Source of the DNA: Yersinia canariae
GTDB taxonomy: Bacteria; Pseudomonadota; Gammaproteobacteria; Enterobacterales; Enterobacteriaceae
Length of the DNA stretch: 64,000 nucleotides
Reading direction: 5' to 3'
Assembly (NCBI RefSeq): GCF_009831415.1
Contig: NZ_CP043727.1
Span: forward strand, 372,001 to 436,000
The translations under genes and the position numbers were made by a program. Shown in pieces: positions 17,018 to 25,403 of this stretch. The notes beneath the pieces are model-generated. The model had not been told where the DNA came from and ran no database searches. It was given only the letters and a program-made list of their open reading frames with translations. How positions within the stretch are numbered: position 1 is the stretch's first letter; each line of letters begins with the position of its first letter.

Positions 17018-18129
17018 GCTGAAGTCTCCTTATGCCGGTGTGGATTAATGGGGTAATACGCGTAACAAGTGAGACAGGGAGGTAAGAGTCCCTGACCTCA
17101 GTCGGTGTTGAGAACTGATATGAGCAGATGAACAAGGGGTATGAAGTGGGTGGATAAATGCTGATGAGATAAGGCGACTGGGCGAGTAGAGTTCCGGTCT
17201 ATTTCTGGTCTTCCCCGGCTTTCTTCCGCATTCTCCCGGTATTTTCCCGTTTTTTTGGGAGCCGAAAGCCTTCTCATCCTATGACTTTTGGGTTTTTTCC
17301 CCGTTTCCCCGTAAGTTTGAGGCGTGGGGGCAGGGTAATAATATGTATTTGAAGAACGAGGCTGATGCTGCATGGGGATAGGGTTATTCTGTTAATCTCA
17401 GATAAAATATAAAAACAATATGTTTATTCAGTTTTCATGACTGTCCACTCTTCTGTTGCCAACTCAATGATGACTCACTCATCACATCTTATGCTTTCTG
17501 AATGGCATACATGTCTTGGGGAGAGGAATATGACTTTTTCACTATCCTCCTGTAATACTTTCCATGTTTTATGGGTTTTGTTTAAATTCAATAATTAATA
17601 AATTGATATATTACAATGAGTTAATTTGAAATTAATTGACAGTGAGATGTTGTTGGTTTTTGTCTAAAAAAATAGATTTTTAGACAAAATACCTTCATGA
17701 GTCATCACAATACTGTGACATCATTTTTTGAATAATAAGAAATATAGAATAGAGGGGCCCCTACTGTGAAATAAACGGGAAAACGGGGCTGTGGGTAAAT
17801 TAACGTTGTATAACAAGGGTTTTACGCGCAAAGATTTCGGGGGATTTGCGGGGAAAGCACGGGAGAGCCACGGGGAGACCGGATCAGGACCGGAGTTTTT
17901 CTGCTTTTTGTGGTGTGATAAAGGGGGCGTTAATAAGGATGAGGACGATTATATGATGAATGGGGCTCTGGCTGTATAGGTCAGAGTGCATGACTATGAT
18001 GGGATGTGCAGGGGGAAATGGGAGATAGCGTGTTGAAATAGGGGTCGCAATGAGTCAGGCGTCAGACAGGAAATAGACCAGAATCCAGATACGAAAAAGC
18101 CCCGCTTTGCAGCGAGGCCTTATAAATAG
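17018..18129. other. 1.1 kb integrase-to-attachment-site intergenic region
   Basis: No convincing gene is present. The left part (17100-17390) is GC-rich with G- and C-runs, and the part from about 17400 to 17760 is very AT-rich. A perfect 13-bp inverted repeat lies at 17658-17689 (TTTTGTCTAAAAA and its complement, 6-base spacer). Short frames at 17098-17373 (minus) and 17791-17979 (plus) have no recognisable content or good ribosome sites. A long AT-rich region between int and att is usual in islands of this class and may hold arm-type integrase sites. Confidence 0.5.
17658..17689. repeat. Perfect 13-bp inverted repeat
   Basis: TTTTGTCTAAAAA (17658-17670) and its exact complement (17677-17689) flank a 6-base AATAGA spacer in the AT-rich region between the broken integrase and the attachment site. 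It could be a protein-binding site or a hairpin. It is not next to a gene end, so a terminator is less likely. Confidence 0.6.
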
Positions 18130-18179
18130 TGGTGCCCGGACTCGGAATCGAACCAAGGACACGGGGATTTTCAATCCCC
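18130..18179 (-). repeat. Attachment-site direct repeat: 3' end of tRNA-Phe
   Basis: On the minus strand these 50 bases match the last 50 of enterobacterial tRNA-Phe: the anticodon arm with GAA (GATTGAAAATCCCC), the variable loop, the T arm (GGTTCGATTCC) and the 3' GGGCACCA. The 5' half is absent, since the sequence diverges right after CCCC. It is therefore the displaced attachment repeat and not a working tRNA. ParA lies directly inside it, as in SPI-7/PFGI-1-type elements. By geometry the intact tRNA and integrase should lie to the right, beyond the window. Confidence 0.88.
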
Positions 18180-18246
18180 GTGTAGAAAACGGTTAAAGTT
18201 TCACCTGTTTTTACTATTGCTCGAATGACAAATTCGGGTAATAAAT

Positions 18247-19113
18247 ATGCATGTAATTTCAATCATTTCTACCAAAGGCGGCGAAGGTAAATCGACCCAC
18301 GCAGCTAATCTCAGCGGCTTCTGTGCAGATGCCGGTCTCAAGACTCTGTTGATCGACGGTGACTACGCTCAACCGACAGCCTCCAGTTATTATCACCTGC
18401 GGTATGAAGCCCCCTACGGCCTGTATGAGTTGTTAATGCAGACGGCTGATCTCAATCAACCTCAACAGCTTATTTCCCATACCAGTATTGCCAACCTTGA
18501 TCTGATTATCTCTAACGATCCCCACGAACAACTCAAAACGGCCATGATGCATGCGCCGGATGGCCGTTTTCGTTTGCGCAATTTACTGCAGCATCCTCTG
18601 TTTACCGACTATGACGTGATTATTATTGATTCACAGGGGGCCCGATCCATCATGCTTGAGCTGGTCATGCTAGCAACGAACCATACGGCGCTAGCCATGA
18701 TCAAGCCGGTGGTACCTGATGTGCGCGAGTTTTTACGCGGCACTATCCCGCTGATGGAAGGATTATTGCCTTATAAAGACTTTGGTATCGCATTGCCCCC
18801 GGTGAAAATTCTGGTGAATTGCATGGATTACACCGTTCTGGCAAAAAAAGCGCTGGCAGCGATAACGCAGATTATTGATGAAGGTACATACAGTTCTACA
18901 GGTATCCCGGTCAGTATGCTGGCAACGCAAATCTACGATTTGGACGTTTATAAACTGGGTCACAGTTTGTCTCAGCCAGCCCACAGACTGGAGTATGAAA
19001 CTGACCGTAAAACCCCGCCTGCCGCACAGTCTATATGTGATCTGGCTTGTGAGCTTTTCCCTGAGTGGAAACCCCTGTTTGATGATGTTCTTGCTCGGGA
19101 GATCCGCGTATGA
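18247..19113 (+). CDS. parA: ParA-family ATPase, first gene of the conjugative element
   Basis: A 288-residue Walker-type ATPase. The deviant Walker A motif STKGGEGKST is at residues 8-17, and DVIIIDSQGA is the Walker B region. In this class of element the Soj/ParA homologue sits next to the attachment repeat and supports maintenance of the excised circular form. It overlaps the next gene by 4 bases and heads the replication/partition operon, with parB two genes further on. The start is 9 bases after a poor ribosome site (TCGGGTAA). Identity of the family is certain; its role in this element is inferred from relatives. Confidence 0.92.
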   Translation: MHVISIISTKGGEGKSTHAANLSGFCADAGLKTLLIDGDYAQPTASSYYHLRYEAPYGLYELLMQTADLNQPQQLISHTSIANLDLIISNDPHEQLKTAMMHAPDGRFRLRNLLQHPLFTDYDVIIIDSQGARSIMLELVMLATNHTALAMIKPVVPDVREFLRGTIPLMEGLLPYKDFGIALPPVKILVNCMDYTVLAKKALAAITQIIDEGTYSSTGIPVSMLATQIYDLDVYKLGHSLSQPAHRLEYETDRKTPPAAQSICDLACELFPEWKPLFDDVLAREIRV

Positions 19114-19469
19114 ATCGCAATCAAATTTGGCGGGCTGTCGCTTATACCGTTGATACCTATAAGGGACACGATGAGGTTCATGTGTTTGTCGATGCGCCTG
19201 ATTACGAAACAGCAAAAAGCCGGATTTATGAGCGTCTGGCTGATGAATGGGAACTGGCGAGCGATTTTATCGAGTTTTCCAACCTGTGGAGTGAATCGGA
19301 ACTTCGTGATATGGCCGTGGGCCCGCAAGCGCCGGTTGGACTTCCGTTGCTGGAGTCTGGCGCGAGTTATGATCGAGAACCCTTGATCCTGGTCGCTTCT
19401 TCTCGACTCCGTGAAGTTCTGGCGTGTGCATTGCGCGAGGTTCAGATTGAGGAGGCTCGCCATGCGTAG
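19110..19469 (+). CDS. Conserved element protein between parA and dnaB
   Basis: A 119-residue acidic protein (NRNQIWRAVAYTVDTYKGHD) with no recognised catalytic motif. It overlaps parA by 4 bases and the DnaB gene by 8 bases, so it is co-translated with both. The N-terminal half looks like a small alpha/beta domain (VHVFVDAPDYETAKSRIYER). A small gene in this place is usual in related elements, but its function is not known to me. Confidence 0.7.
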   Translation: MNRNQIWRAVAYTVDTYKGHDEVHVFVDAPDYETAKSRIYERLADEWELASDFIEFSNLWSESELRDMAVGPQAPVGLPLLESGASYDREPLILVASSRLREVLACALREVQIEEARHA

Positions 19470-20814
19470 CACTGAACAACAACGGGTTCTGCCACATTCA
19501 TTGGAAGCCGAGCAGTCTGTCCTGGGTGGCCTGATGCTGGAGAATGACCGTTGGGATGAGATTGCACCGATCCTGACGGCAGACAGCTTTTACTCACGAC
19601 CTCATCAGACGATATTTGCAGCCATGCAGGCGTTGCTTGGTCGCAATATGCCCATCGATCTCATCACCTTATCAGAAGAGCTTGAGCGTGTCGGGCAGCT
19701 TGATACTGTCGGGGGTTTTGCCTATCTGGCTGAACTGTCCAAGAACACCCCAAGCGCCGCCAATATTGTGGCCTATGCACAATATGTCTCGACCGGTAAG
19801 CAAAAACGCCAGTTACTGGCGTTGGGGCATGATCTGGCCGGACAGGCCGAAGATGCTCGTACGGATGTGGCTTCCCTGTTGGAAGAGGCAGAGCAACGTC
19901 TCTTTGATATCGCGGGTCTACAGGCGTCCGGTAAGCCGTTTGATCTCATATCCTCGCTGGAGACCTATCTTGACCGTCTGGAGCTGCGTTGCAGCAGTGA
20001 AGACCTGATCACCGGCACCCCAACCCCCTTTGAGCAACTCAACGGGATGACCAGTGGATTGCAAGACAGTGATCTAATCCTGTTAGCGGCACGCCCCTCA
20101 ATGGGCAAAACCGCGCTGGCTCTGAGTTTATGTGAAGGTGCTTTGGAGACCAGGAAAGACAAATCGGTGCAGATCTACAGCCTGGAAATGCCCATCGACC
20201 AGCTTTTATCACGGTTTATTGCCATGCTGGGACGTGTCCCTTTGCAGCATCTCCGCAATGGCAATATGGGCGATGAAGAGTGGGCCAGGGTGGGGGAGGC
20301 AAACAAAATTCTTCTTGAGTGGAAAGATCGTCTGGTTATTGATGACGACAGCTTTATGACCCCCTCAATGTTGCGCTCTCGGGTACGCAAAAATGTGCGT
20401 AAATACGGAAAGCCGTCTTTGATCCTGTTGGATTACCTGCAGTTGATGCGTTGCCCTGGTCAGGAAAACCGCACACAGGAAATTGCCGAGATTTCACGTG
20501 CTCTAAAGGTGCTGGCAAAAGAGATCGGTTGCCCTGTCGTCGCCCTTTCACAACTTAATCGCGCTCTTGAAAACCGGCCAGATAAACGACCCAATAACGG
20601 TGACCTTAGAGATTCCGGGGCATTAGAGCAGGATGCTGACGTGATCCTGTTTATCTACCGTGATGAAGTTTACGACGAACACAGCCCGGATAAAGGCATT
20701 GCCGAGCTGATTATCGGTAAGCAGCGCAATGGTCCCATTGGCACGGTAAAAGTGAAGTTCCAGCCTGAAATCACCCGATTTGAAGATTTCTCGGGAGGTC
20801 GCTATGACTTCTAA
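19462..20814 (+). CDS. dnaB: Replicative DNA helicase (DnaB-like)
   Basis: A 450-residue hexameric-helicase homologue. It has the N-terminal DnaB domain (LPHSLEAEQSVLGGLML) and a RecA-like C-terminal domain with Walker A ARPSMGKTA (residues about 209-217), Walker B LILLDYLQL and the DnaB signature ALSQLNRALE. ATG 19462 follows GAGGAGG at the proper distance, whereas an upstream in-frame start would run far into the previous gene. Elements of this class carry their own DnaB to replicate after excision. It overlaps the previous gene by 8 bases and parB by 11. Confidence 0.93.
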   Translation: MRSTEQQRVLPHSLEAEQSVLGGLMLENDRWDEIAPILTADSFYSRPHQTIFAAMQALLGRNMPIDLITLSEELERVGQLDTVGGFAYLAELSKNTPSAANIVAYAQYVSTGKQKRQLLALGHDLAGQAEDARTDVASLLEEAEQRLFDIAGLQASGKPFDLISSLETYLDRLELRCSSEDLITGTPTPFEQLNGMTSGLQDSDLILLAARPSMGKTALALSLCEGALETRKDKSVQIYSLEMPIDQLLSRFIAMLGRVPLQHLRNGNMGDEEWARVGEANKILLEWKDRLVIDDDSFMTPSMLRSRVRKNVRKYGKPSLILLDYLQLMRCPGQENRTQEIAEISRALKVLAKEIGCPVVALSQLNRALENRPDKRPNNGDLRDSGALEQDADVILFIYRDEVYDEHSPDKGIAELIIGKQRNGPIGTVKVKFQPEITRFEDFSGGRYDF

Positions 20815-22510
20815 AAAGGTGCAGACGTTAGGGGAACAATTATTGCAGCGGGGACGTTCGCCAGCGTCCGGCGCAGTGGCCGTCTTGCCGGTCAGTGAAA
20901 TGCCAATGGTACTGACGCTGGATCAACTGCGGCCCAACCCAGATAACCCGCGTACGACCCGTAACCCCAGGTATGACGATATCAAGGCTTCTATCCGGGC
21001 GCGTGGTCTGGATTCGGTGCCAAAAGTCACGAAAAACCCCGACAGCGCAGAAGATGTGTATATCTTCAGTGATGGGGGAAATACACGCTACACGATCCTG
21101 GTGGAGCTATGGGAAGAGACCCAAGATGAGCGTTTTCGTCGTATTCAGTGCATTTTCAAGCCGTGGCCGGGGCGGTTGAAGTGTGTCATCGGGCATTTGG
21201 CTGAAAATGATGTTCGGGGTGATTTACTGTTTATAGAAAAAGCGTTGGGTATCGCAAAGGCGAAGTGTATTTACGAAGAGCAAATTGGGAAGAAAATATC
21301 TCAGCGAGAGCTGGAGTTATTTTTGCGTACTGAAGGCTACCCTATCACTCAGTCAAATATCAGCAGGATGGAATATACCCTTGAAAATTTATACCCGTAC
21401 ATGCCCACCCTGCTCAATTCAGGAATGGGTAAGGGGCAAGTTATCCAGCTTATATCCCTCCGCTCGGCTGCACAAAAAGCATGGAACGATTTTTCGACCA
21501 GTGTTCCTGTGACTAACGATTTTGATACAGTATTTGGCACGGTTTGTCACACCTTGGATGATCCAGACCAATACACCCTGGAAACGTTCAAAGACGAGTT
21601 GATCGCCGCCTTACTCCAGGCAATGCCCAGCTCGGAGATTACGTATGATCGCTGGTTAATCGAACTCGACCCGAAAGAGCAGAATCGCCGGAAACTCTTC
21701 GGCGAACCCGCACCTCTACCACAACATATTATCAATGCAGATAAAGGCACCGAGAAGGAGGGGGTAACCCCCGTTGTGGTGCCTGCGTCTTCGCTTGGTG
21801 TTCCTTCCTGTGATGATAATCAGATTCAAAACCCCTCCCCGGCGGTGCATCGCCAGCCCGATGCCGTTATCTCTCTGCAGGATGTAAAACCTGCGGTAGC
21901 GTTTGATGCTGATACCGCCGATCACGAGCAGCGCAAGGAAGAGGAACAGCTTGATTTGTATGGCCTACCAAATGAGTCTCGGGAGTCAACATTACCGGTA
22001 ACTTTCCCACCTTCAGCCTCATCTGGCGCTGTACTGCAGGATGATAACCCGTCTTCTGTACTGGAAAGTGCAACCTCAGATCCCTCGGTTTCATTCGCCA
22101 ATACCGGTTTAGAGCCGGTGACGGATATTTGGCATATTTCCGCCCTGCAGGACGATATTGAGCATTTGCAGGATGCCGCTTTTCGTCTGGCCTTTGAGCT
22201 GGCTGAAGTGCTTGAGGCCGAGCAGGAACTCTGTGAAGACACTGCGCCTGGCTCGTCGGGATATCGTCTGCAGGTGAATGTTCACCGGGCCTCGCCGATA
22301 ACGCGATTGCTGGCAGGGTTATCAGGTGATGCTGCGGTTTCACTGTCTGCGACTGAACTGACCAACATCATCATCGGTACTGAGCAACCGGCAGACTGGC
22401 CGTTGCTGGATGATATTCAGGTAGTGAAGTTTTTACGGTTAATACGCGTGATACGGCGTTTGCGTGAGATCCAACGCCAGTCACAGCAGTGTCAGGGTAG
22501 GGAGGAATAG
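20804..22510 (+). CDS. parB: ParB-family protein of PFGI-1-class elements
   Basis: A 568-residue protein. The N-terminal ParB/Srx-type domain (LRPNPDNPRTTRNPRYDDIK, then SDGGNTRYTILVELW) is followed by a helix-turn-helix region (GKKISQRELELFLRTEGYPI). The C-terminal third is long, acidic and probably disordered, ending in a helical domain. This size and layout fit the element-specific ParB class (TIGR03764 type) and not chromosomal ParB. GGGAGG precedes ATG 20804, which lies inside the end of dnaB. It should bind a centromere-like site and work with the ParA at 18247. No parS-like repeat is obvious nearby. Confidence 0.88.
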   Translation: MTSKKVQTLGEQLLQRGRSPASGAVAVLPVSEMPMVLTLDQLRPNPDNPRTTRNPRYDDIKASIRARGLDSVPKVTKNPDSAEDVYIFSDGGNTRYTILVELWEETQDERFRRIQCIFKPWPGRLKCVIGHLAENDVRGDLLFIEKALGIAKAKCIYEEQIGKKISQRELELFLRTEGYPITQSNISRMEYTLENLYPYMPTLLNSGMGKGQVIQLISLRSAAQKAWNDFSTSVPVTNDFDTVFGTVCHTLDDPDQYTLETFKDELIAALLQAMPSSEITYDRWLIELDPKEQNRRKLFGEPAPLPQHIINADKGTEKEGVTPVVVPASSLGVPSCDDNQIQNPSPAVHRQPDAVISLQDVKPAVAFDADTADHEQRKEEEQLDLYGLPNESRESTLPVTFPPSASSGAVLQDDNPSSVLESATSDPSVSFANTGLEPVTDIWHISALQDDIEHLQDAAFRLAFELAEVLEAEQELCEDTAPGSSGYRLQVNVHRASPITRLLAGLSGDAAVSLSATELTNIIIGTEQPADWPLLDDIQVVKFLRLIRVIRRLREIQRQSQQCQGREE

Positions 22511-22512
22511 GG

Positions 22513-23244
22513 ATGAGTCACTCACATTCACAGCGTCAGGTTCGTCTGGTGAAGTTAATTCGTAAACTGCTGGAATTGGCTAAAAATAACAGCAATGCCC
22601 ATGAGGCCGGGCTGGCCTTATCCCGCGCTCAGACGTTGATGCAAAAATACGGTATCAGTGAACTGGATGCCGAGTCTTCTTCTGTACGGGAAGAGCAGAC
22701 ACAGAAAGCCCCGTCAGATGCCGTGAAAATCCCTCAGTGGATGGACAGGCTGGTCTGGGTTGTTAACCGTGCATTTGGTTGTCGGGCTTACTATCGCTGG
22801 CAGCAGGGAAGCGCTGGCAACAGTCACCGCGTCGTGGTGTTCTGCGGTTTTGGCGAACGTCCTGCCGTGGCTGCATATTCCTTTGATGTTCTATCTCGCC
22901 AACTGAAAGAGGCAACAACCGCCTACCTTAAGACGCAAAACAAGCGTCTTAAACTGTCAACTCGCCGTGCCCGTGCCGACCAGTTTCGTGAGGGGTGGGT
23001 TGAGGGTGTTCGCCGTGTCGTCGTTGATTTTGGCCCCTCTCAGCGGGAGAGCCAGAGTATGGCGCATTACCTTGAAGCCTTGGCGTTATCTCAGACCAAA
23101 CTTCGGGAAGCCAGGGAATGTCGCGGGGCAGATATTGCCCGTGGAACCGGCTTTGTCGCAGGGAAGAATGCCCGGTTGTATCACGGTGTCGACGGTGCAG
23201 AGCAAGGCAAACTGACCGGTAACAGAGGGGTATCCAATGAATAA
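22513..23244 (+). CDS. DUF2786-domain protein
   Basis: A 243-residue protein. The N-terminal segment KLIRKLLELAKNNSNAHEAG and RAQTLMQKYGISELDAE is the DUF2786 signature. The C-terminal part (AYYRWQQGSAG, FCGFGERPAVAAYSFDVL, GFVAGKNARLYHGV) is the associated domain found in phage and mobile-element homologues. Function is not known. It lies 2 bases after parB and its stop overlaps a tiny membrane-protein gene, so it is part of the same operon. Confidence 0.8.
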   Translation: MSHSHSQRQVRLVKLIRKLLELAKNNSNAHEAGLALSRAQTLMQKYGISELDAESSSVREEQTQKAPSDAVKIPQWMDRLVWVVNRAFGCRAYYRWQQGSAGNSHRVVVFCGFGERPAVAAYSFDVLSRQLKEATTAYLKTQNKRLKLSTRRARADQFREGWVEGVRRVVVDFGPSQRESQSMAHYLEALALSQTKLREARECRGADIARGTGFVAGKNARLYHGVDGAEQGKLTGNRGVSNE

Positions 23245-23341
23245 AATCCGTCAGGACAGGTCAGGTATCACGCTGGTTGTGCTGTGTGTGGTGGCGTGGG
23301 CGATTGATTTAGGGATACTTTTAGGAGGGAACTACATATGA
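23237..23341 (+). CDS. 34-residue single-pass membrane peptide
   Basis: ATG 23237 to TGA 23341 encodes a 34-residue peptide with one hydrophobic helix (GITLVVLCVVAWAIDLGILL). It overlaps the DUF2786 stop by 8 bases and the next gene by 4 bases (ATGA). Overlap at both ends in a tightly packed operon supports a real, translated gene although it is very short. The ribosome site for the next gene (TAGGAGGGA) lies inside it. Its function is unknown to me. Confidence 0.6.
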   Translation: MNKIRQDRSGITLVVLCVVAWAIDLGILLGGNYI

Positions 23342-23907
23342 ATCCGCACACCGGTATGACGACAAATGCCTTGTTGACGCAGGTCTTGATGGAACTGAAA
23401 TCCGGCAACATTCGGCGTTGTGAGGCAATGGGACTGACGCTGGAGGAGATCCAGGAATTGAATCAACTTACGGTAGAGGATTTACACTACCTGGTTAACT
23501 CCTCTGTCTCGATACTGACGTTTCACATCAACCATACCAATCTCAATATGATGCTGGCGCAGGCCCGACAAGAGCAGGTTCGTATACAGCGTATCGATCG
23601 TGCATTGGCGTTGGGCGGATCGATAGAAATGATGCAATGCTATTTTGGACTGACGGCGGCGGAAGTGAGTACCCGTCGTCGCCTTGCCGGAATTCCTACC
23701 CGGCAAGGGCGTAATCAGATGCCCGCTGAAGCAGAAGAGATCTCTATCTGGGAGCAGTGGCGAACTGCCAAGATAAGCAATCTTGACTCGTTGGAAGCGC
23801 TGGAGGTCATGATGCTGATTGCTGAACAGCAAGATATCGCCTTAACGTCCGTGTGGACGCTGGTAAAAGGCTGGATCGAACAGCAGCAACAGCGGAGAGC
23901 GGGTTGA
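23338..23907 (+). CDS. DUF2857-domain protein of conjugative elements
   Basis: A 189-residue protein with the helical layout of DUF2857 (ALLTQVLMELKSGNIRRCEA, LTLEEIQELNQLTVEDLHYL, GLTAAEVSTRRRLAGIPTRQ). The last part resembles a helix-turn-helix, so it may bind DNA. Good ribosome site TAGGAGGGA. It overlaps the small membrane peptide upstream and the replication protein downstream (TGATG). It is consistently found in PFGI-1/SPI-7-type operons; the role is not established. Confidence 0.78.
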   Translation: MNPHTGMTTNALLTQVLMELKSGNIRRCEAMGLTLEEIQELNQLTVEDLHYLVNSSVSILTFHINHTNLNMMLAQARQEQVRIQRIDRALALGGSIEMMQCYFGLTAAEVSTRRRLAGIPTRQGRNQMPAEAEEISIWEQWRTAKISNLDSLEALEVMMLIAEQQDIALTSVWTLVKGWIEQQQQRRAG

Positions 23908-25145
23908 TGGCCTTGGCGGTAGACAGCGTCATACAACATACATTAAGCAGGATGACGGCCCGGATTGTGCAAAAGGCACAATCCGGTGCGGTGACAAATG
24001 AGCAGAGTGGTCTGCTCTATCTGGGGAATGTGCATGATGCCATTCCCCGGCAACTTTATATGGATAACCGTTTATCGCCACTGGATAAAACCGCCTGGGT
24101 AATGATCCGTCTCTATGCTCAGCAGAACGACGGAGCGGTATTCCCCACCTATGAAGAGCTGCAGCTTCAGCTTGCCTCCCCCCATTCAGGTAAAGCCTCA
24201 AGAGAAACGGTCAGTCGCGCCTTGTTGATGTTACGGCTCACGGGCTGGCTGAGTTTATGTAAGCGAGTCAGGGATGACGGTGGCCGTGTCCGTGGCAACA
24301 TCTATGCACAGCATGATGAACCGTTGGGGTTACGTGATGCCGAACACTTTGATCCCGGCTGGCTGGATTCGGTGGCACAAGCGTGTCAGCACGGTAACAA
24401 GACTATCCGGTTAACGGCACTGTCTGTACTGAGTGAAATCAAACAGGATACGTCCATGCGTCACCGTCATTCGCGCGTTGCGTTGATCGAAGCTCGGTTG
24501 TCCTCCCCTCAGTCTCCTCAAGAATTGGCATTGCGACAGCAGGCTTCTTTGCCGGGTTCGGAAATCGAACTCAGTCAAAAAATGGCTCCTGTTACCCAAA
24601 GATCACCGAGTTCGGAAACCGAACCCAGTGTCGATGAGGGGGCTTTTTTACCGAGTTCGGATCCCGAACTCAGTCTAGAAACAAGGGGTTATGACAGAGT
24701 TCGGAATCCGAACTGTTACGTACGTAGTTATACACAGTGTGTAAAAGATACGTACGTAGGGGGAGGGGCATCCGGGAATAACGACAACCGGCTTCGCTGG
24801 CCGTCAGTGTTGATTGAAAATCTGGCCACGGTTGACCGGGATAACGTGGAGCCGCAACTGAAGGCACTGCCAGCGCCATTGGGACAACAGGTTTTGGATG
24901 AAGTGGCGGAGCGTATCGGTACCGGTGAGATAAAAAATGTGATTGCCTACCTGCTTGCCACGCTGAAGCGGGCGAGGAATGGACAATTCAATTCGACAGT
25001 TGGCGAGGGCAAACGTGGGCAGCCGCCAAAATCCCAGCCACTACCAGAGCCTGTTCAAGTCCAATCGCAAGGGAAAAACCAGCGAGCATCGGCGGAAAGC
25101 ATTGCTCAGGTGATGGCTGAGATCCGTGCTGCTTACAAGCGGTAA
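23907..25145 (+). CDS. STY4528-family pathogenicity-island replication protein
   Basis: A 412-residue protein. RLSPLDKTAWVMIRLYAQQN, then RETVSRALLMLRLTGWLSLC, form a winged-helix DNA-binding region like that of plasmid initiators, followed by the family-typical GGRVRGNIYAQHDEPLGLRD. Residues about 215-270 are a repetitive linker (SSE.ELS units) whose DNA forms four 19-bp palindromes (see repeat entry). The C-terminus is Lys/Arg-rich. ATG 23907 overlaps the previous stop (TGATG). By family it is thought to act in element replication. The nearby 57-bp repeats fit an origin region, but that is inference. Confidence 0.82.
   Translation: MALAVDSVIQHTLSRMTARIVQKAQSGAVTNEQSGLLYLGNVHDAIPRQLYMDNRLSPLDKTAWVMIRLYAQQNDGAVFPTYEELQLQLASPHSGKASRETVSRALLMLRLTGWLSLCKRVRDDGGRVRGNIYAQHDEPLGLRDAEHFDPGWLDSVAQACQHGNKTIRLTALSVLSEIKQDTSMRHRHSRVALIEARLSSPQSPQELALRQQASLPGSEIELSQKMAPVTQRSPSSETEPSVDEGAFLPSSDPELSLETRGYDRVRNPNCYVRSYTQCVKDTYVGGGASGNNDNRLRWPSVLIENLATVDRDNVEPQLKALPAPLGQQVLDEVAERIGTGEIKNVIAYLLATLKRARNGQFNSTVGEGKRGQPPKSQPLPEPVQVQSQGKNQRASAESIAQVMAEIRAAYKR
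24554..24715. repeat. Four 19-bp palindromic iteron-like repeats inside the replication gene
   Basis: Copies start at 24554, 24608, 24653 and 24697. The consensus is GAGTTCGGANNCCGAACTC: 8-bp arms and a 3-base centre. The third copy is a perfect palindrome and the others differ by one or two bases. Spacing is 54, 45 and 44 bases, roughly 4-5 helical turns. In the protein they encode SSE-type repeats, so either the DNA or the peptide repeat could be what is selected. Confidence 0.7.
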
Positions 25146-25156
25146 TTGTTTTGACA

Positions 25157-25304
25157 ATCAATAACCGGGAATCAATAGGTACAGACTGATGACGGGGTCA
25201 TCAGTTTTAAACTATCAATAACCGGGGATCAATAGGTACAGACTGATGATGGGGTCATCAGTTTTAAGCTATCAATAATCGGGGATCAATAGGTACAGAC
25301 TGAG
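25157..25304. repeat. 57-bp direct repeats (2.6 copies) with internal inverted repeat
   Basis: Units start at 25157, 25214 and 25271 (the last partial). Each has ATCAATAACCGGG, ATCAATAGGTACAGACTGA and, in the two full copies, the inverted repeat CTGATGA/TCATCAG around a GGGG centre. They fill most of the gap between the replication protein and the PFL_4669 gene. Regular direct repeats next to a replication gene suggest an origin or iteron control region. A transfer origin or operator are alternatives. Confidence 0.75.
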
Positions 25305-25403
25305 CTACAAATTGTGAAAGACGAAAAAATACTTTCCCGTTGTTCGAGGGGCCGTTGATCTCTGACTATCTCACTCTGCGTCAACTATCGAATAGAGGCT
25401 GTC

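Noticed and set aside
17791..17979. 62-codon frame before the attachment site
   Set aside because: No similarity to anything I know, an odd composition and no convincing ribosome site. It lies in the long int-att interval.
18130..18179. Functional tRNA-Phe gene
   Set aside because: Only the 3' 50 bases match. The D arm, acceptor 5' strand and half of the anticodon stem are missing.
25157..25304. CRISPR array
   Set aside because: The 57-bp units are contiguous direct repeats without unique spacers, and no cas genes are present anywhere in the window.
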